This document shows, one piece after another, positions 18,918-26,257 of a stretch of DNA of 41,990 nt (within the stretch, counting starts at the first letter, position 1; each line of letters opens with the position of its first letter). The notes below the pieces were generated by a model. It did not search any database and was not told where the DNA came from. It saw nothing but the letters and a program-made list of their open reading frames with translations. A program made the translations under genes and the position numbers. The DNA comes from Myxococcales bacterium. GTDB taxonomy: Bacteria; Myxococcota_A; Polyangia; Polyangiales; Polyangiaceae. The DNA lies in assembly GCA_005777185.1 (NCBI GenBank), contig SXNL01000184.1:1-41990 (forward strand), in the 5' to 3' direction.

Positions 18918-19888
18918 TCCTCGGAAGAACCACGTCACGTCTCGTCGCCGTCCTCGCCGTCCTCGGCGCCCCCGCCGCCTGCTCCTCGACGACGCCGTCG
19001 GCGGGCGTCGTGCCCGGCGCGGACGCGTCGTCCCCCGACGGGTCCGCTCCGGATGACGCCGGCACGAGCGCCGCGACGGACGGCGGCGGATTCGACGCCG
19101 CGGCCCTCGCGGATCGCCCGTACAAGTCGCGCGTCCCACCGGGCTACGACCCGGCGAAGCCCACGCCGCTCGTCGTGCTCCTTCACGGCTACACGGGGAG
19201 CGGTGAAAAGCACGAGAGCTACTTCAAGCTCGGCGCCGTGGCCGCGGCGGAGACGTTCCTCTACGCCTACCCGGACGGCACCGTCGACGCGAACGGGAAC
19301 CGGTTCTGGAACGCGGGCGGGGCGTGCTGCAACTTCTTCGGCTCGAAGGTCGACGACGTCGCCTACCTCACGGCGGTCATCGACGACATGAGCGCGCGCT
19401 ACAACGTGGATCCCAGGCGCATCTACCTCGTCGGCCACTCGAACGGCGGCTTCATGGCCCACAGGATGGCGTGCGAGCTCTCGGGTCGCATCGCCGCCAT
19501 CGTCAGCCTCGCCGGTACCATGGCGGCCCCCCCCGCGTGCAAGGCGGCCTCGCCGGTCGCGGTCCTCCAGGTCCACGGGGACATGGACGCAACGGTGTCG
19601 TACGCGGGCGGCACGCTCGTGGTGGGCGCCGCGGCGTACCTCGGGGCGAAGGAGGTCGTGGCCGCGTGGGCCACGAGGAACGGCTGCGGCGCGTCCCCGC
19701 TCCCGAGCACCGAGACGCTCGATCTCGACTCCAGCCTCGCGGGCGCGGAGACGACCGTGGAGCGCCACGCGTGCACGACGGGCGCGGCCGAGCTGTGGAC
19801 GATCAAGGCGGGCGCGCACGTACCCCGGTTCCAGGCGACGTGGGCAGGCCTCGTGTGGGGCTTCATGAAGGCGCACCCGAAGCCGTAG
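18914..19888 (+). CDS. CE1-type esterase lipoprotein (PHB depolymerase / feruloyl esterase family)
   Basis: 324 residues. The lipoprotein signal peptide has Cys23 (LGAPAAC), followed by an Asp/Ala/Gly-rich linker to about residue 65. The alpha/beta-hydrolase domain has TPLVVLLHGYTGSG (oxyanion-hole strand), the nucleophile elbow GHSNGG with Ser176, HGDMDATVSY with probable acid Asp225, and His302 in KAGAHVPRF. This arrangement is that of LpqC/poly(3-hydroxybutyrate) depolymerase-like and feruloyl esterase (CE1) enzymes. Which ester it cuts cannot be read from sequence. It overlaps the propeller-like lipoprotein gene by 4 bp and converges on the TPR gene with a 10-bp gap. Confidence 0.88.
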   Translation: MILGRTTSRLVAVLAVLGAPAACSSTTPSAGVVPGADASSPDGSAPDDAGTSAATDGGGFDAAALADRPYKSRVPPGYDPAKPTPLVVLLHGYTGSGEKHESYFKLGAVAAAETFLYAYPDGTVDANGNRFWNAGGACCNFFGSKVDDVAYLTAVIDDMSARYNVDPRRIYLVGHSNGGFMAHRMACELSGRIAAIVSLAGTMAAPPACKAASPVAVLQVHGDMDATVSYAGGTLVVGAAAYLGAKEVVAAWATRNGCGASPLPSTETLDLDSSLAGAETTVERHACTTGAAELWTIKAGAHVPRFQATWAGLVWGFMKAHPKP

Positions 19889-19898
19889 CGGTGGGCCA

Positions 19899-21368
19899 TC
19901 AGCGCTTCTGGCAGACCTCAGGCTGCTTCTTGCACAGCGCGTCGATGTTCTCGCGGAGCTGGAGCGTGGTCGGGTGGGTCCCCCCGAGGCGCTTGACCAT
20001 CATCGCCTCCGCCCGCCGGTACCAGCGCATCGCGGCGGCGTGATCGCCCTTCCTCACGAGGACGAGCGCGAGGTTGTTCATGGTCGCGGCCACGTTGGGG
20101 TGATCCTCGCCCAGCGTGCGGCCAAACACGTCGAGCGCGCGCTCGTGGAGGGCGAGCGCATCGTCGTACTTGCCCTTGTTCTGGTACGCGCCCCCCAGGT
20201 TGTTCAGCGTGACGGCCGTCGTCGGGTGGTCCTTGCCGTAGACCTTCTCCTTGACGTCGAGGGCGCGGCGGTACCACCGGATCGCCTCGTCCTGATCGCC
20301 CGGCCGGTCGCGGTGGAGGTGCGCGTTGCCGAGCGTGTTGTACGTGTGCGCCACGTCGGGGTTGTCCCCCCCGCGCTCGCGGATCGCGCGGGCGCGCTCG
20401 AACCACTCGATCGCCGCGTCGTAGCTCATGTCATCGACGTGCGCGGCGCCGATGCCCTGGTAAGTGCGTGCCGTCTCGGTGTGGTCCTTCCCGAGGACAC
20501 GCTCCCTGATGCCGAGCGCGAGCATGAAGTAGCGCAGCGACTCCGCGTACCTCCCTGCGGCGTCCTCCGCGAGGCCGAGCGCGTGGTACGCCGCCGCGAC
20601 CCCGGCCTCGTAGCGGTCCTTCTCGGCGGCGTCCCGTGCCTCGCTCGCGCGTACCTTCGCCTTCTCCAGGTCCACCTCGTCCCGCGTCCACCGCGCACTG
20701 TCCTCGACCAGCAGGTCGACGAGCACCCTCGCAGCGCGGCCCCGGCGCGCGGCCGCGATGCCCTCGTCGAGTCGCTGCCCGAGCCGCTTGCGATCCGCGA
20801 GGAGCGCGTACGCGTGGGCCTGACCGAGCGCCTCGCGCGCGGTCGCCGTGTCCCTGTCGTCCGTCTCCCGCGCGTAGGTGTCGTATACGGCGTCCTTCTG
20901 GCACGCGCCCGTGTCCTGTCGGAGCCGCGCGAGCGCGTCGTCCGCCTTGTAGACCATGTCGCGCGTCGGCGTGCGCATCATCTCCACGAGGGTGCGCTGC
21001 GACACGAGCGCGGCCCGCAGGCACATCGACACCTTGTTGTAGACCTCCGCCGGCATGACCTTCCGGACGACGGTGTCCTTGCACACGGCCTCCTGCATCA
21101 TGACCCAGTCGCGGGAGACCGCGTCCATCTTGGTCACGACGCGCTCGACGGTGACGGTGTCGATCGCCCCGCCGGTCTTCAGGATCCCCGCGCGTACCTC
21201 CGCTTTCGCGCTCGTGGACCAGAAGCGCTCGACGTCGAGCTCGAAGTCCGCGCACGGCGTGGCCGCCGCCGCGTCCACGCGCGGGGCGGGCCTGGGCGGA
21301 GCGTGCGCGCCGCAGCCGGCGCCGAGACCCACGAGGGCCGTGAGGAGGACCGCGCTACCTGCACGCAT
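19899..21368 (-). CDS. TPR lipoprotein with a kinase-sensor-type N-terminal domain
   Basis: 489 residues. Lipobox GLGAG|Cys19. Residues about 38-130 (CADFELDVERFWSTSAKAEV, DWVMMQEAVCKD, VSMCLRAALVSQRTLVEMM) match the pattern of the periplasmic segment between the TM helix and TPRs of many myxobacterial Ser/Thr kinases: W...K..V, then DxxxxxWV, paired Cys, and MCL..R...LV. The C-terminal half has at least five TPR units of kinesin-light-chain type (ALGIRERVLGKDHTETARTY, ALDVKEKVYGKDHPTTAVTL, ALDVFGRTLGEDHPNVAAT). No kinase domain is attached. The ATG at 21368 lies inside the end of the upstream gene (14-bp overlap). Probably protein-protein interaction in the periplasm or at the outer membrane. 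Confidence 0.85.
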   Translation of the reverse strand: MRAGSAVLLTALVGLGAGCGAHAPPRPAPRVDAAAATPCADFELDVERFWSTSAKAEVRAGILKTGGAIDTVTVERVVTKMDAVSRDWVMMQEAVCKDTVVRKVMPAEVYNKVSMCLRAALVSQRTLVEMMRTPTRDMVYKADDALARLRQDTGACQKDAVYDTYARETDDRDTATAREALGQAHAYALLADRKRLGQRLDEGIAAARRGRAARVLVDLLVEDSARWTRDEVDLEKAKVRASEARDAAEKDRYEAGVAAAYHALGLAEDAAGRYAESLRYFMLALGIRERVLGKDHTETARTYQGIGAAHVDDMSYDAAIEWFERARAIRERGGDNPDVAHTYNTLGNAHLHRDRPGDQDEAIRWYRRALDVKEKVYGKDHPTTAVTLNNLGGAYQNKGKYDDALALHERALDVFGRTLGEDHPNVAATMNNLALVLVRKGDHAAAMRWYRRAEAMMVKRLGGTHPTTLQLRENIDALCKKQPEVCQKR

Positions 21369-21798
21369 CCGGCGTCTCGGCGAGCTTCGCGGCGAGGGCC
21401 TCCGCGGCGACCGCGTCGTTGGCGCGCGTCAGTGCGACCAGGCGGCGCTGCTGATCGAGCCGATCGTCGAAGCAATGGACGCGCTTCTTGTACTCGTCGC
21501 CGGTGAGGAGCTTCCGGTCGAAGTGGTCCCTGCACGTCGACGTGCGGAGGCGCACCCAGTCGTCCGAGAGCTGGTCGAGCTTCGTGGTGATGGCCTCGCG
21601 CTTGCTCGCCTCGAGGGTGCCCCCCTTGCCGAGGACCTCGGCCTTCACGCTCGCCGACCACACGCGATCGACGTCGAGCTGGAAGTCCCCGCAGGGACCG
21701 CCCGCGGAGGCAGGTCCGGCGGGCGCGCTCGGACCGCCGCACGCGGGCACGACGACTCCAGCGAGCGCGACGAGGATGGTGGCGGGGCGGAGGCTCAT
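21355..21798 (-). CDS. Small lipoprotein carrying only the kinase-sensor-type domain
   Basis: 147 residues. Lipobox VVVPA|Cys20 and a Gly/Ala/Pro linker. A single domain then aligns by eye with the N-terminal domain of the downstream TPR lipoprotein: CGDFQLDVDRVWSASVKAEV, KLDQLSDDWVRLRTSTCRD, RVHCFDDRLDQQRRLVALT. Cysteines, the DW pair and helix spacing are shared, so the two genes are paralogous over ~90 residues and probably arose by tandem duplication. The stop overlaps the TPR gene start by 14 bp and the start is 11 bp from the permease stop, so it lies mid-operon. Function unknown. Confidence 0.8.
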   Translation of the reverse strand: MSLRPATILVALAGVVVPACGGPSAPAGPASAGGPCGDFQLDVDRVWSASVKAEVLGKGGTLEASKREAITTKLDQLSDDWVRLRTSTCRDHFDRKLLTGDEYKKRVHCFDDRLDQQRRLVALTRANDAVAAEALAAKLAETPDACR

Positions 21799-21809
21799 GG
21801 CCACCGAGT

Positions 21810-22874
21810 CTACCCGACGACCTCCGCCGCGCGCTTCTTCTCGGCCAGCGTGAGGAAGTACACGGCGACGAAGATGAGCACGAGCGACACCCAGTCCTGC
21901 ACCTTCGGAGGCTTCCCGCCGAAGAGGGCCCACACGATCAACGTCGCCGTCGTACCCGCGATCAGGGACGTGAGCCGGTTCACGAGCCCCGCGAACGTGG
22001 CGGTGCGCCCCTTGAACATGAAGATGAACACCGAGAAGAACGCGACGATTCCGAACGACACCCCCGACAGGAACGCGAGCGGCCACACGGGCTTCGGCGT
22101 CGCGATCGCGCCCACGAACTGCGTGATCTGGGGCGCCGTCGCGCCGAACCAGGCCGGCGCGTTGTAGAGGACGACCGCGGCGAGGGCGAGCGTGATCGAC
22201 GCCGAGATCTGCTCGATCCCCATGAAGCCCTGGTTGTCGAGCTTCGCGCCGGGCGGGCGCGTGTTCTTGTAGTAGTTCATGATGTAGATGCGGATCGCGT
22301 ACGCGGTGACGTACGATCCCAGGATCGCCATCGCCGCGGTCGATCGGTAGAAGGGCACGTCGCCCGCGCCGTTCTTCGCCGACAGGAGCGTGACCGCGAC
22401 GGCGGCGATCGCGATCACGACGCCGAGGTTCTCCTCGAGGAAGACCTTCTTCTTCAGGATTCCCTGCCGGATCTGGATCCCGTCGATGATGCGGCTCAGC
22501 ACGATCACCGCGCCGCGCATGATCACCATCGCGACCATGACGCTGATGCCCTTCAGCGAGTACATCAGCGTCGTGGTCGGGATCACGACCGCCGTGCACA
22601 CGCCCGACGGCACGATGTAGAAGATCTCGCGGGGGACCGAACGCCCGAGGACCATGACCGGCGTGGAGGTCTTCAGGCGGTACCACCCCATGACGGAGGC
22701 CACCGTGAGACACGTGAGGGTTCCGGCCGCCGTCGAGTAGACGTTGTACTCGATGTCCGTCATGCCCCTGCCCAGGAAGTACTTCACGCTCACGCCGGTG
22801 ATGACGTAGAACGCGAAGTAGCCGAGGCAGAGCTGAACGAGCCGGCCCGTGCTCCCTTCTTCGGTCTTCCACAT
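21810..22874 (-). CDS. Ten-TM permease of the DMT/EamA type
   Basis: 354 residues and about ten hydrophobic helices, starting with LVQLCLGYFAFYVITGVSV. Helices pair into two halves, as in drug/metabolite transporters (EamA or nucleotide-sugar transporter-like). The segment YSLKGISVMVAMVIMRGAVI resembles the fourth helix of that superfamily, and the protein ends in a basic tail (AEKKRAAEVVG). ATG at 22874; a longer in-frame extension upstream overlaps the VOC gene and is low-complexity, so it is rejected. It sits 19 bp after the VOC gene and 11 bp before the lipoprotein, in one operon. Substrate unknown. Confidence 0.7.
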   Translation of the reverse strand: MWKTEEGSTGRLVQLCLGYFAFYVITGVSVKYFLGRGMTDIEYNVYSTAAGTLTCLTVASVMGWYRLKTSTPVMVLGRSVPREIFYIVPSGVCTAVVIPTTTLMYSLKGISVMVAMVIMRGAVIVLSRIIDGIQIRQGILKKKVFLEENLGVVIAIAAVAVTLLSAKNGAGDVPFYRSTAAMAILGSYVTAYAIRIYIMNYYKNTRPPGAKLDNQGFMGIEQISASITLALAAVVLYNAPAWFGATAPQITQFVGAIATPKPVWPLAFLSGVSFGIVAFFSVFIFMFKGRTATFAGLVNRLTSLIAGTTATLIVWALFGGKPPKVQDWVSLVLIFVAVYFLTLAEKKRAAEVVG

Positions 22875-22893
22875 GGCGCGCCGGGCGAGCGCG

Positions 22894-23469
22894 CTACCTC
22901 TTTCCGCCCTTCTTCTTGGCCTTCTTGGGAGCGGCCTTCTTGGGAGCGGCCTTCTTGGGAGCGGCCTTCTTGGGAGCGGCCTTCTTGGGAGCGGCCTTCG
23001 CTGCGGCAGCGGCGGTCCGCGCAGCCGTCTTGTCGGCGGCCTTCTTGTCCGCGGCGGCCTTCTTCGCGGCGGCCTTCTGCTCCGCCTTCGCCTTGGCAGA
23101 CATCTCCCACACGCCGATCGCACCGCCCGTGGGATCGAGGAAGACGCCGCACGCCCCGTGCTCGCCGTCCTTTCCGATCGCCATGTAGTCGAGGACCACG
23201 TTCGCACCGGCGGCCCTCGCCTTGGCGACCGTCTTCTTGACGCTGTCGACGGCGACGTACCCCAGCCACGCGGTCGGCTGCCCCGCCATCTGCTTGGGCA
23301 TCATGACCCCGCCCGCATCCGGCTTTCCGAAGTCGATGAGCGTGTACGTCGGGTAGCCGGGCATCCCGGGCATCTCGCTGAACTTCCAGTCGAAGATGGA
23401 ACCGTAGAAATCCTTGGCCCTGGCGACGTCGTCGGTCGAGAGCTCGATGTGCACGAAGGGGTTCCCCAT
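22894..23469 (-). CDS. VOC-family protein with a histone-H1-like Lys/Ala/Pro tail
   Basis: 191 residues. Residues 1-123 form two beta-alpha-beta-beta-beta halves of the vicinal oxygen chelate (glyoxalase/bleomycin-resistance) fold: NPFVHIELSTDDVARAKDFY, GYVAVDSVKKTVAKARAAGA, GVFLDPTGGAIGVWE. His7 and Glu122 occupy typical metal-ligand positions. Residues 124-191 are almost only Lys, Ala, Pro and Arg, with five consecutive AAPKK units encoded by identical 15-bp repeats, like the tails of bacterial H1/HU-type DNA-binding proteins. The tail is very basic and should bind nucleic acid or another polyanion. ATG at 23469 is preceded by GGGAG. It is the first gene of the minus-strand operon running to 19899. 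Confidence 0.85.
   Translation of the reverse strand: MGNPFVHIELSTDDVARAKDFYGSIFDWKFSEMPGMPGYPTYTLIDFGKPDAGGVMMPKQMAGQPTAWLGYVAVDSVKKTVAKARAAGANVVLDYMAIGKDGEHGACGVFLDPTGGAIGVWEMSAKAKAEQKAAAKKAAADKKAADKTAARTAAAAAKAAPKKAAPKKAAPKKAAPKKAAPKKAKKKGGKR
22921..22995. repeat. Five perfect 15-bp tandem repeats
   Basis: CTTCTTGGGAGCGGC occurs five times head to tail without a mismatch, then decays into a partly matching sixth unit. On the minus strand each copy encodes Ala-Ala-Pro-Lys-Lys in the tail of the VOC protein. Perfect identity at wobble positions indicates recent expansion or slippage. Confidence 0.97.
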
Positions 23470-23605
23470 GAGTATCTCCCTGTGAGCGGAGCCACGAGGC
23501 TACAGGCCTTGTCGGATTTCACAAGACAGGACGCAACGCTTTTCGCCGTGGGTCGAACGGTGGGAGGCCGTCGCACGTCGCGCCGGATCTCAAGGAGCCC
23601 GAGCC

Positions 23606-24376
23606 ATGTCCTCTCGCATCAGCGCCGTGTCCGCCGCCGTCTTCACGCTGTTCCTCGCCCAGGCCACGCTCGCGAAGGCCCCCGAGCAGGCGCAGGCCGT
23701 GCCCGTCAAGTCGACGAAGGCGGGGGCCCGGTCACGGGCCGCGCGCGGCCAGAGCCCGAAGCCGACCTCCCCCGCCAAGGAGCACGCGGTCGCGGCCGCC
23801 GAGGCCCAGGGAGGGGACGTCGCGGCGCCCGAGAGGTCCGCGCTCACCACCTCCGGCTCCACCGACAAGACGGCAGCCGAGCGGGTCGGGGATGCGGGTG
23901 CGCATGCACACCCGACCGCAGGGCGGATGCAGGTCCAGGGGACGCTCGGCGACGGCTCCGACTCTCTCGGCGTCGGGATCGGAGTGCGTGCGGGATACAC
24001 GCTCTCCGACAAGGTGTACGTGGGTGGCGTCGCGCGGGCCAGCTACTACTGGAACCCCGTCGCCTCGGCCACGTGGGTGCGGCCGGGCATCGAGGCGGGC
24101 TACGACTTCTCGGCGGGCCCGGTCGTCATCCGGCCGTACGCGGGCGCGGGCTTCGCGTTCGTCCGCGCCACCGTGTCGGTCCCCGGTCTGTACGACGCGA
24201 GCGCGAGCACCACGGTGGGTGCCTTCCTCGGGGGCGCGCAGGTGTTCGGGTACATCCCGAAGACGCCCGTGTTCCTCGGGGGCGACGTGCACGCCGTCGT
24301 CTTCACGTCGTCCTGGGGCGAGAGCCACAAGGTCCCGCTCGACTTCAGCGTTCTCGCAGGGACGCACTTCCTCTGA
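23606..24376 (+). CDS. Outer-membrane beta-barrel-like protein
   Basis: 256 residues. Signal peptide about 1-23 (FLAQATLA), then a Lys/Ala/Pro/Ser-rich periplasmic linker to about residue 95. An eight-stranded-barrel-like domain follows, with alternating hydrophobic residues (GVGIGVRAGYTLSDKVYVGG, ASYYWNP, AGYDFSAGPVVIRPYAGAGF, GGDVHAVVFTSSWG) and a final LDFSVLAGTHFL. This is the general OmpA/OprF-like small-barrel pattern, although the last residue is Leu rather than Phe. It diverges from the VOC operon over a 136-bp spacer and converges on the peptidase-like gene with a 30-bp GC-rich gap. No more specific family is recognisable. Confidence 0.75.
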   Translation: MSSRISAVSAAVFTLFLAQATLAKAPEQAQAVPVKSTKAGARSRAARGQSPKPTSPAKEHAVAAAEAQGGDVAAPERSALTTSGSTDKTAAERVGDAGAHAHPTAGRMQVQGTLGDGSDSLGVGIGVRAGYTLSDKVYVGGVARASYYWNPVASATWVRPGIEAGYDFSAGPVVIRPYAGAGFAFVRATVSVPGLYDASASTTVGAFLGGAQVFGYIPKTPVFLGGDVHAVVFTSSWGESHKVPLDFSVLAGTHFL

Positions 24377-24406
24377 GGCGCCGCGGGCGGGCCGGCGGGC
24401 CGCCGA

Positions 24407-25999
24407 TCAGTTCTTCCTCCCCGCGATCTTGAGGCTCGCGTCCCCCGTCGCGCGCACCAGCACGTCGATGCTCGCGGGATCCCGGAGCGTCACCGTGCAC
24501 CTCTCGGCGGCTCCCGGGTTGACGCTCTTGCAGTCGTACGTGCGGCTGGTCGCGTTCCGGCCGGCCTTCACGTAGAGGTTGGCCTGGCCCGTGCCCGACA
24601 GCTCGAACGTGTAAGAGCCCGCGGGCAGCACGCCCGTCGCGAAGTGGCGATCGATGTAGCGACGGAGCGTGAAGCTCGCCGAGAGGCCAGCCCACCCGCT
24701 CGGCGGGGGCGTCGCGCCGGGCCGGAAGGTGTTGTCCTCCTCGCCCGTGACGAGGACGACCTGCTCCTCGTCGATCCCGGAGAAGATCTGGTCGTACGTC
24801 ATCGGGTTGTCGAACCGGAGGAGCCCGTCGAGGAGCGTGCCCGACGCGACGGGCATCGAGCTGAACATCGACGGCATCGCGTTCGTCACGAACTCCATGT
24901 ACTTCGTGCCGCCCGGATCGTCCGGGTTGATGCGCGCCCGCGTCTGCGCGAGCGAGCCGTCCACGTACGCGAACGTGTCGCAGCCGTTGATGAACATGAT
25001 CACGTACTTGCCCGCTTCCCAGCGGCCCTTCTGGGCCAGCGCGCGGACGTTCTCGCCGAGGCCCGCGTGGCCGTTGTACGAGATGATGTCGGCCTTCGTG
25101 GAGAGCTGCGCGTAGCGGTCGTTGAAGCGCTGATCGGCCGTGCGGACGTTGTCCACGAGCAGGGCCGTGACGCTCACCTTCTTGCCGTCCGGGAGCCGCG
25201 CGTCGAACGTCACGTCGGGCGTTCCGACGCCCGGGTTGTCGGGCAGCGAGGCAGGCGTCGTCGTCACGGCGTGCCGCGACAGCTTCGACTTCATCGTCCG
25301 GAGGAACGTGTTGTACGCGTTGATCCCCGCGTCTCCGGTCGTGGCGCCGTCCTCGTACTTGCCGAAGATCGCGACCATGCGAAGCTCGCCGTCGGACCAG
25401 ACCCGGTCGTACTCGGGGTACTTGCCCTGGGTGTTCTCGGGCGAGGGGGCCACCCTCGCGGTCAGCTTCACCACGTCCGCGGCCGCGATCTCGCAGCGCT
25501 CGGGGCGGTAATAGTACCACATGCTGCCGGGGTCGACGTCGTGCGCGCCCCAGTCGACGCAGTCGTGCTTGTACTTCTCCGTGAAGGCGCGCTGCCCCTC
25601 GTAGCTCGCGTCGCGCGGGAGCGTGAACGCGTACGTGGTCGGGAGGCCCGTCTTCCTGCCCCACGCGACGGGCAGCACGGCGTGGTACTTCACCTTCGTC
25701 TTGCCGCCCTCGGTCGAGGTGGTCACGTTCGTGAGCGTGAGGCGATCGAGCCGGCCGACGCTGCTCTGGCCGTTGAGGTGGCCGATCGTGTAGAGCATCT
25801 GGTCGTTGATGACCTTCTTCGTGTCCCACACCGGGCCGGTCGTCACGAGCTCGCCGTCGAAGGCGAAGTCGAGGAGCGTCGCCTGGTTGCTCGAGAACGC
25901 GGCCTCGGAGTCCTCGACGTCGTCCGGCTGGGCATCGCTGCAGGCGACGGCGAGGAAGGGGAGGGCGAGGAGAGCGAGCGCGCGAGAGCGGTGGAGCAT
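24407..25999 (-). CDS. Probable clan CD (caspase/gingipain-like) cysteine peptidase lipoprotein with PPC domain
   Basis: 530 residues. Lipobox LPFLAVA|Cys20. The central part has the clan CD layout: a hydrophobic strand followed by His (ADIISYNGHAGLG, His311) and, after a helix, another hydrophobic strand ending in Gly-Cys (YVIMFINGCDTF, Cys340). These would be the His/Cys dyad. Residues about 440-530 read as a bacterial pre-peptidase C-terminal (PPC) domain: LPAGSYTFELSGTGQANLYV, then SRTYDCKSVNPG and ERCTVTL with its Cys pair (490, 501). PPC domains accompany secreted peptidases and are often removed on maturation. ATG follows GGGAGGGAG. I do not know a named family for the full protein; peptidase activity is inference from the dyad. 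Confidence 0.65.
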   Translation of the reverse strand: MLHRSRALALLALPFLAVACSDAQPDDVEDSEAAFSSNQATLLDFAFDGELVTTGPVWDTKKVINDQMLYTIGHLNGQSSVGRLDRLTLTNVTTSTEGGKTKVKYHAVLPVAWGRKTGLPTTYAFTLPRDASYEGQRAFTEKYKHDCVDWGAHDVDPGSMWYYYRPERCEIAAADVVKLTARVAPSPENTQGKYPEYDRVWSDGELRMVAIFGKYEDGATTGDAGINAYNTFLRTMKSKLSRHAVTTTPASLPDNPGVGTPDVTFDARLPDGKKVSVTALLVDNVRTADQRFNDRYAQLSTKADIISYNGHAGLGENVRALAQKGRWEAGKYVIMFINGCDTFAYVDGSLAQTRARINPDDPGGTKYMEFVTNAMPSMFSSMPVASGTLLDGLLRFDNPMTYDQIFSGIDEEQVVLVTGEEDNTFRPGATPPPSGWAGLSASFTLRRYIDRHFATGVLPAGSYTFELSGTGQANLYVKAGRNATSRTYDCKSVNPGAAERCTVTLRDPASIDVLVRATGDASLKIAGRKN

Positions 26000-26182
26000 G
26001 GCTCCCTCCCAGCAAGAACGGATCCAAGGTAGGATAAGGTACGCCTAACGGCTATGTGCTTGAATCGATACAAAAATATCCTTCCACTCCGCATCTCCCG
26101 GCCCAGGAGGGCACCGCGGGCGAGGGGAGAAGGATCCACCGGGGGGCCCCGACCCGTCTCCCGTCTCGGCCGCCGCGCCGCG

Positions 26183-26210
26183 TTGACTTTACGTTGTATC
26201 CACCTAGTCT
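26183..26210 (+). promoter_or_regulatory. Sigma70-like promoter for the copper monooxygenase gene
   Basis: In the 258-bp divergent spacer (26000-26257), TTGACT at 26183-26188 and TAGTCT at 26205-26210 are separated by 16 bp, giving a leader of about 40 nt to the ATG at 26258. The other half of the spacer (26040-26100) is unusually AT-rich (tacaaaaatatcc) and probably holds the promoter of the peptidase-like gene on the minus strand, but no clear hexamer pair stands out there. Nothing else is seen in the spacer. Confidence 0.5.
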
Positions 26211-26257
26211 GACGGTGGGGGCGAGCAACGACCGCACGCGAAGGAAGACGGCCCCCG

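Noticed and set aside
14757..19139. Minus-strand open frame of about 1,460 codons
   Set aside because: Antisense to three genes with clear signal peptides and domains; no recognisable domain of its own.
22921..22995. Tandem repeat considered as a CRISPR array
   Set aside because: Units are 15 bp, contiguous, without spacers, and in frame within the VOC protein tail.
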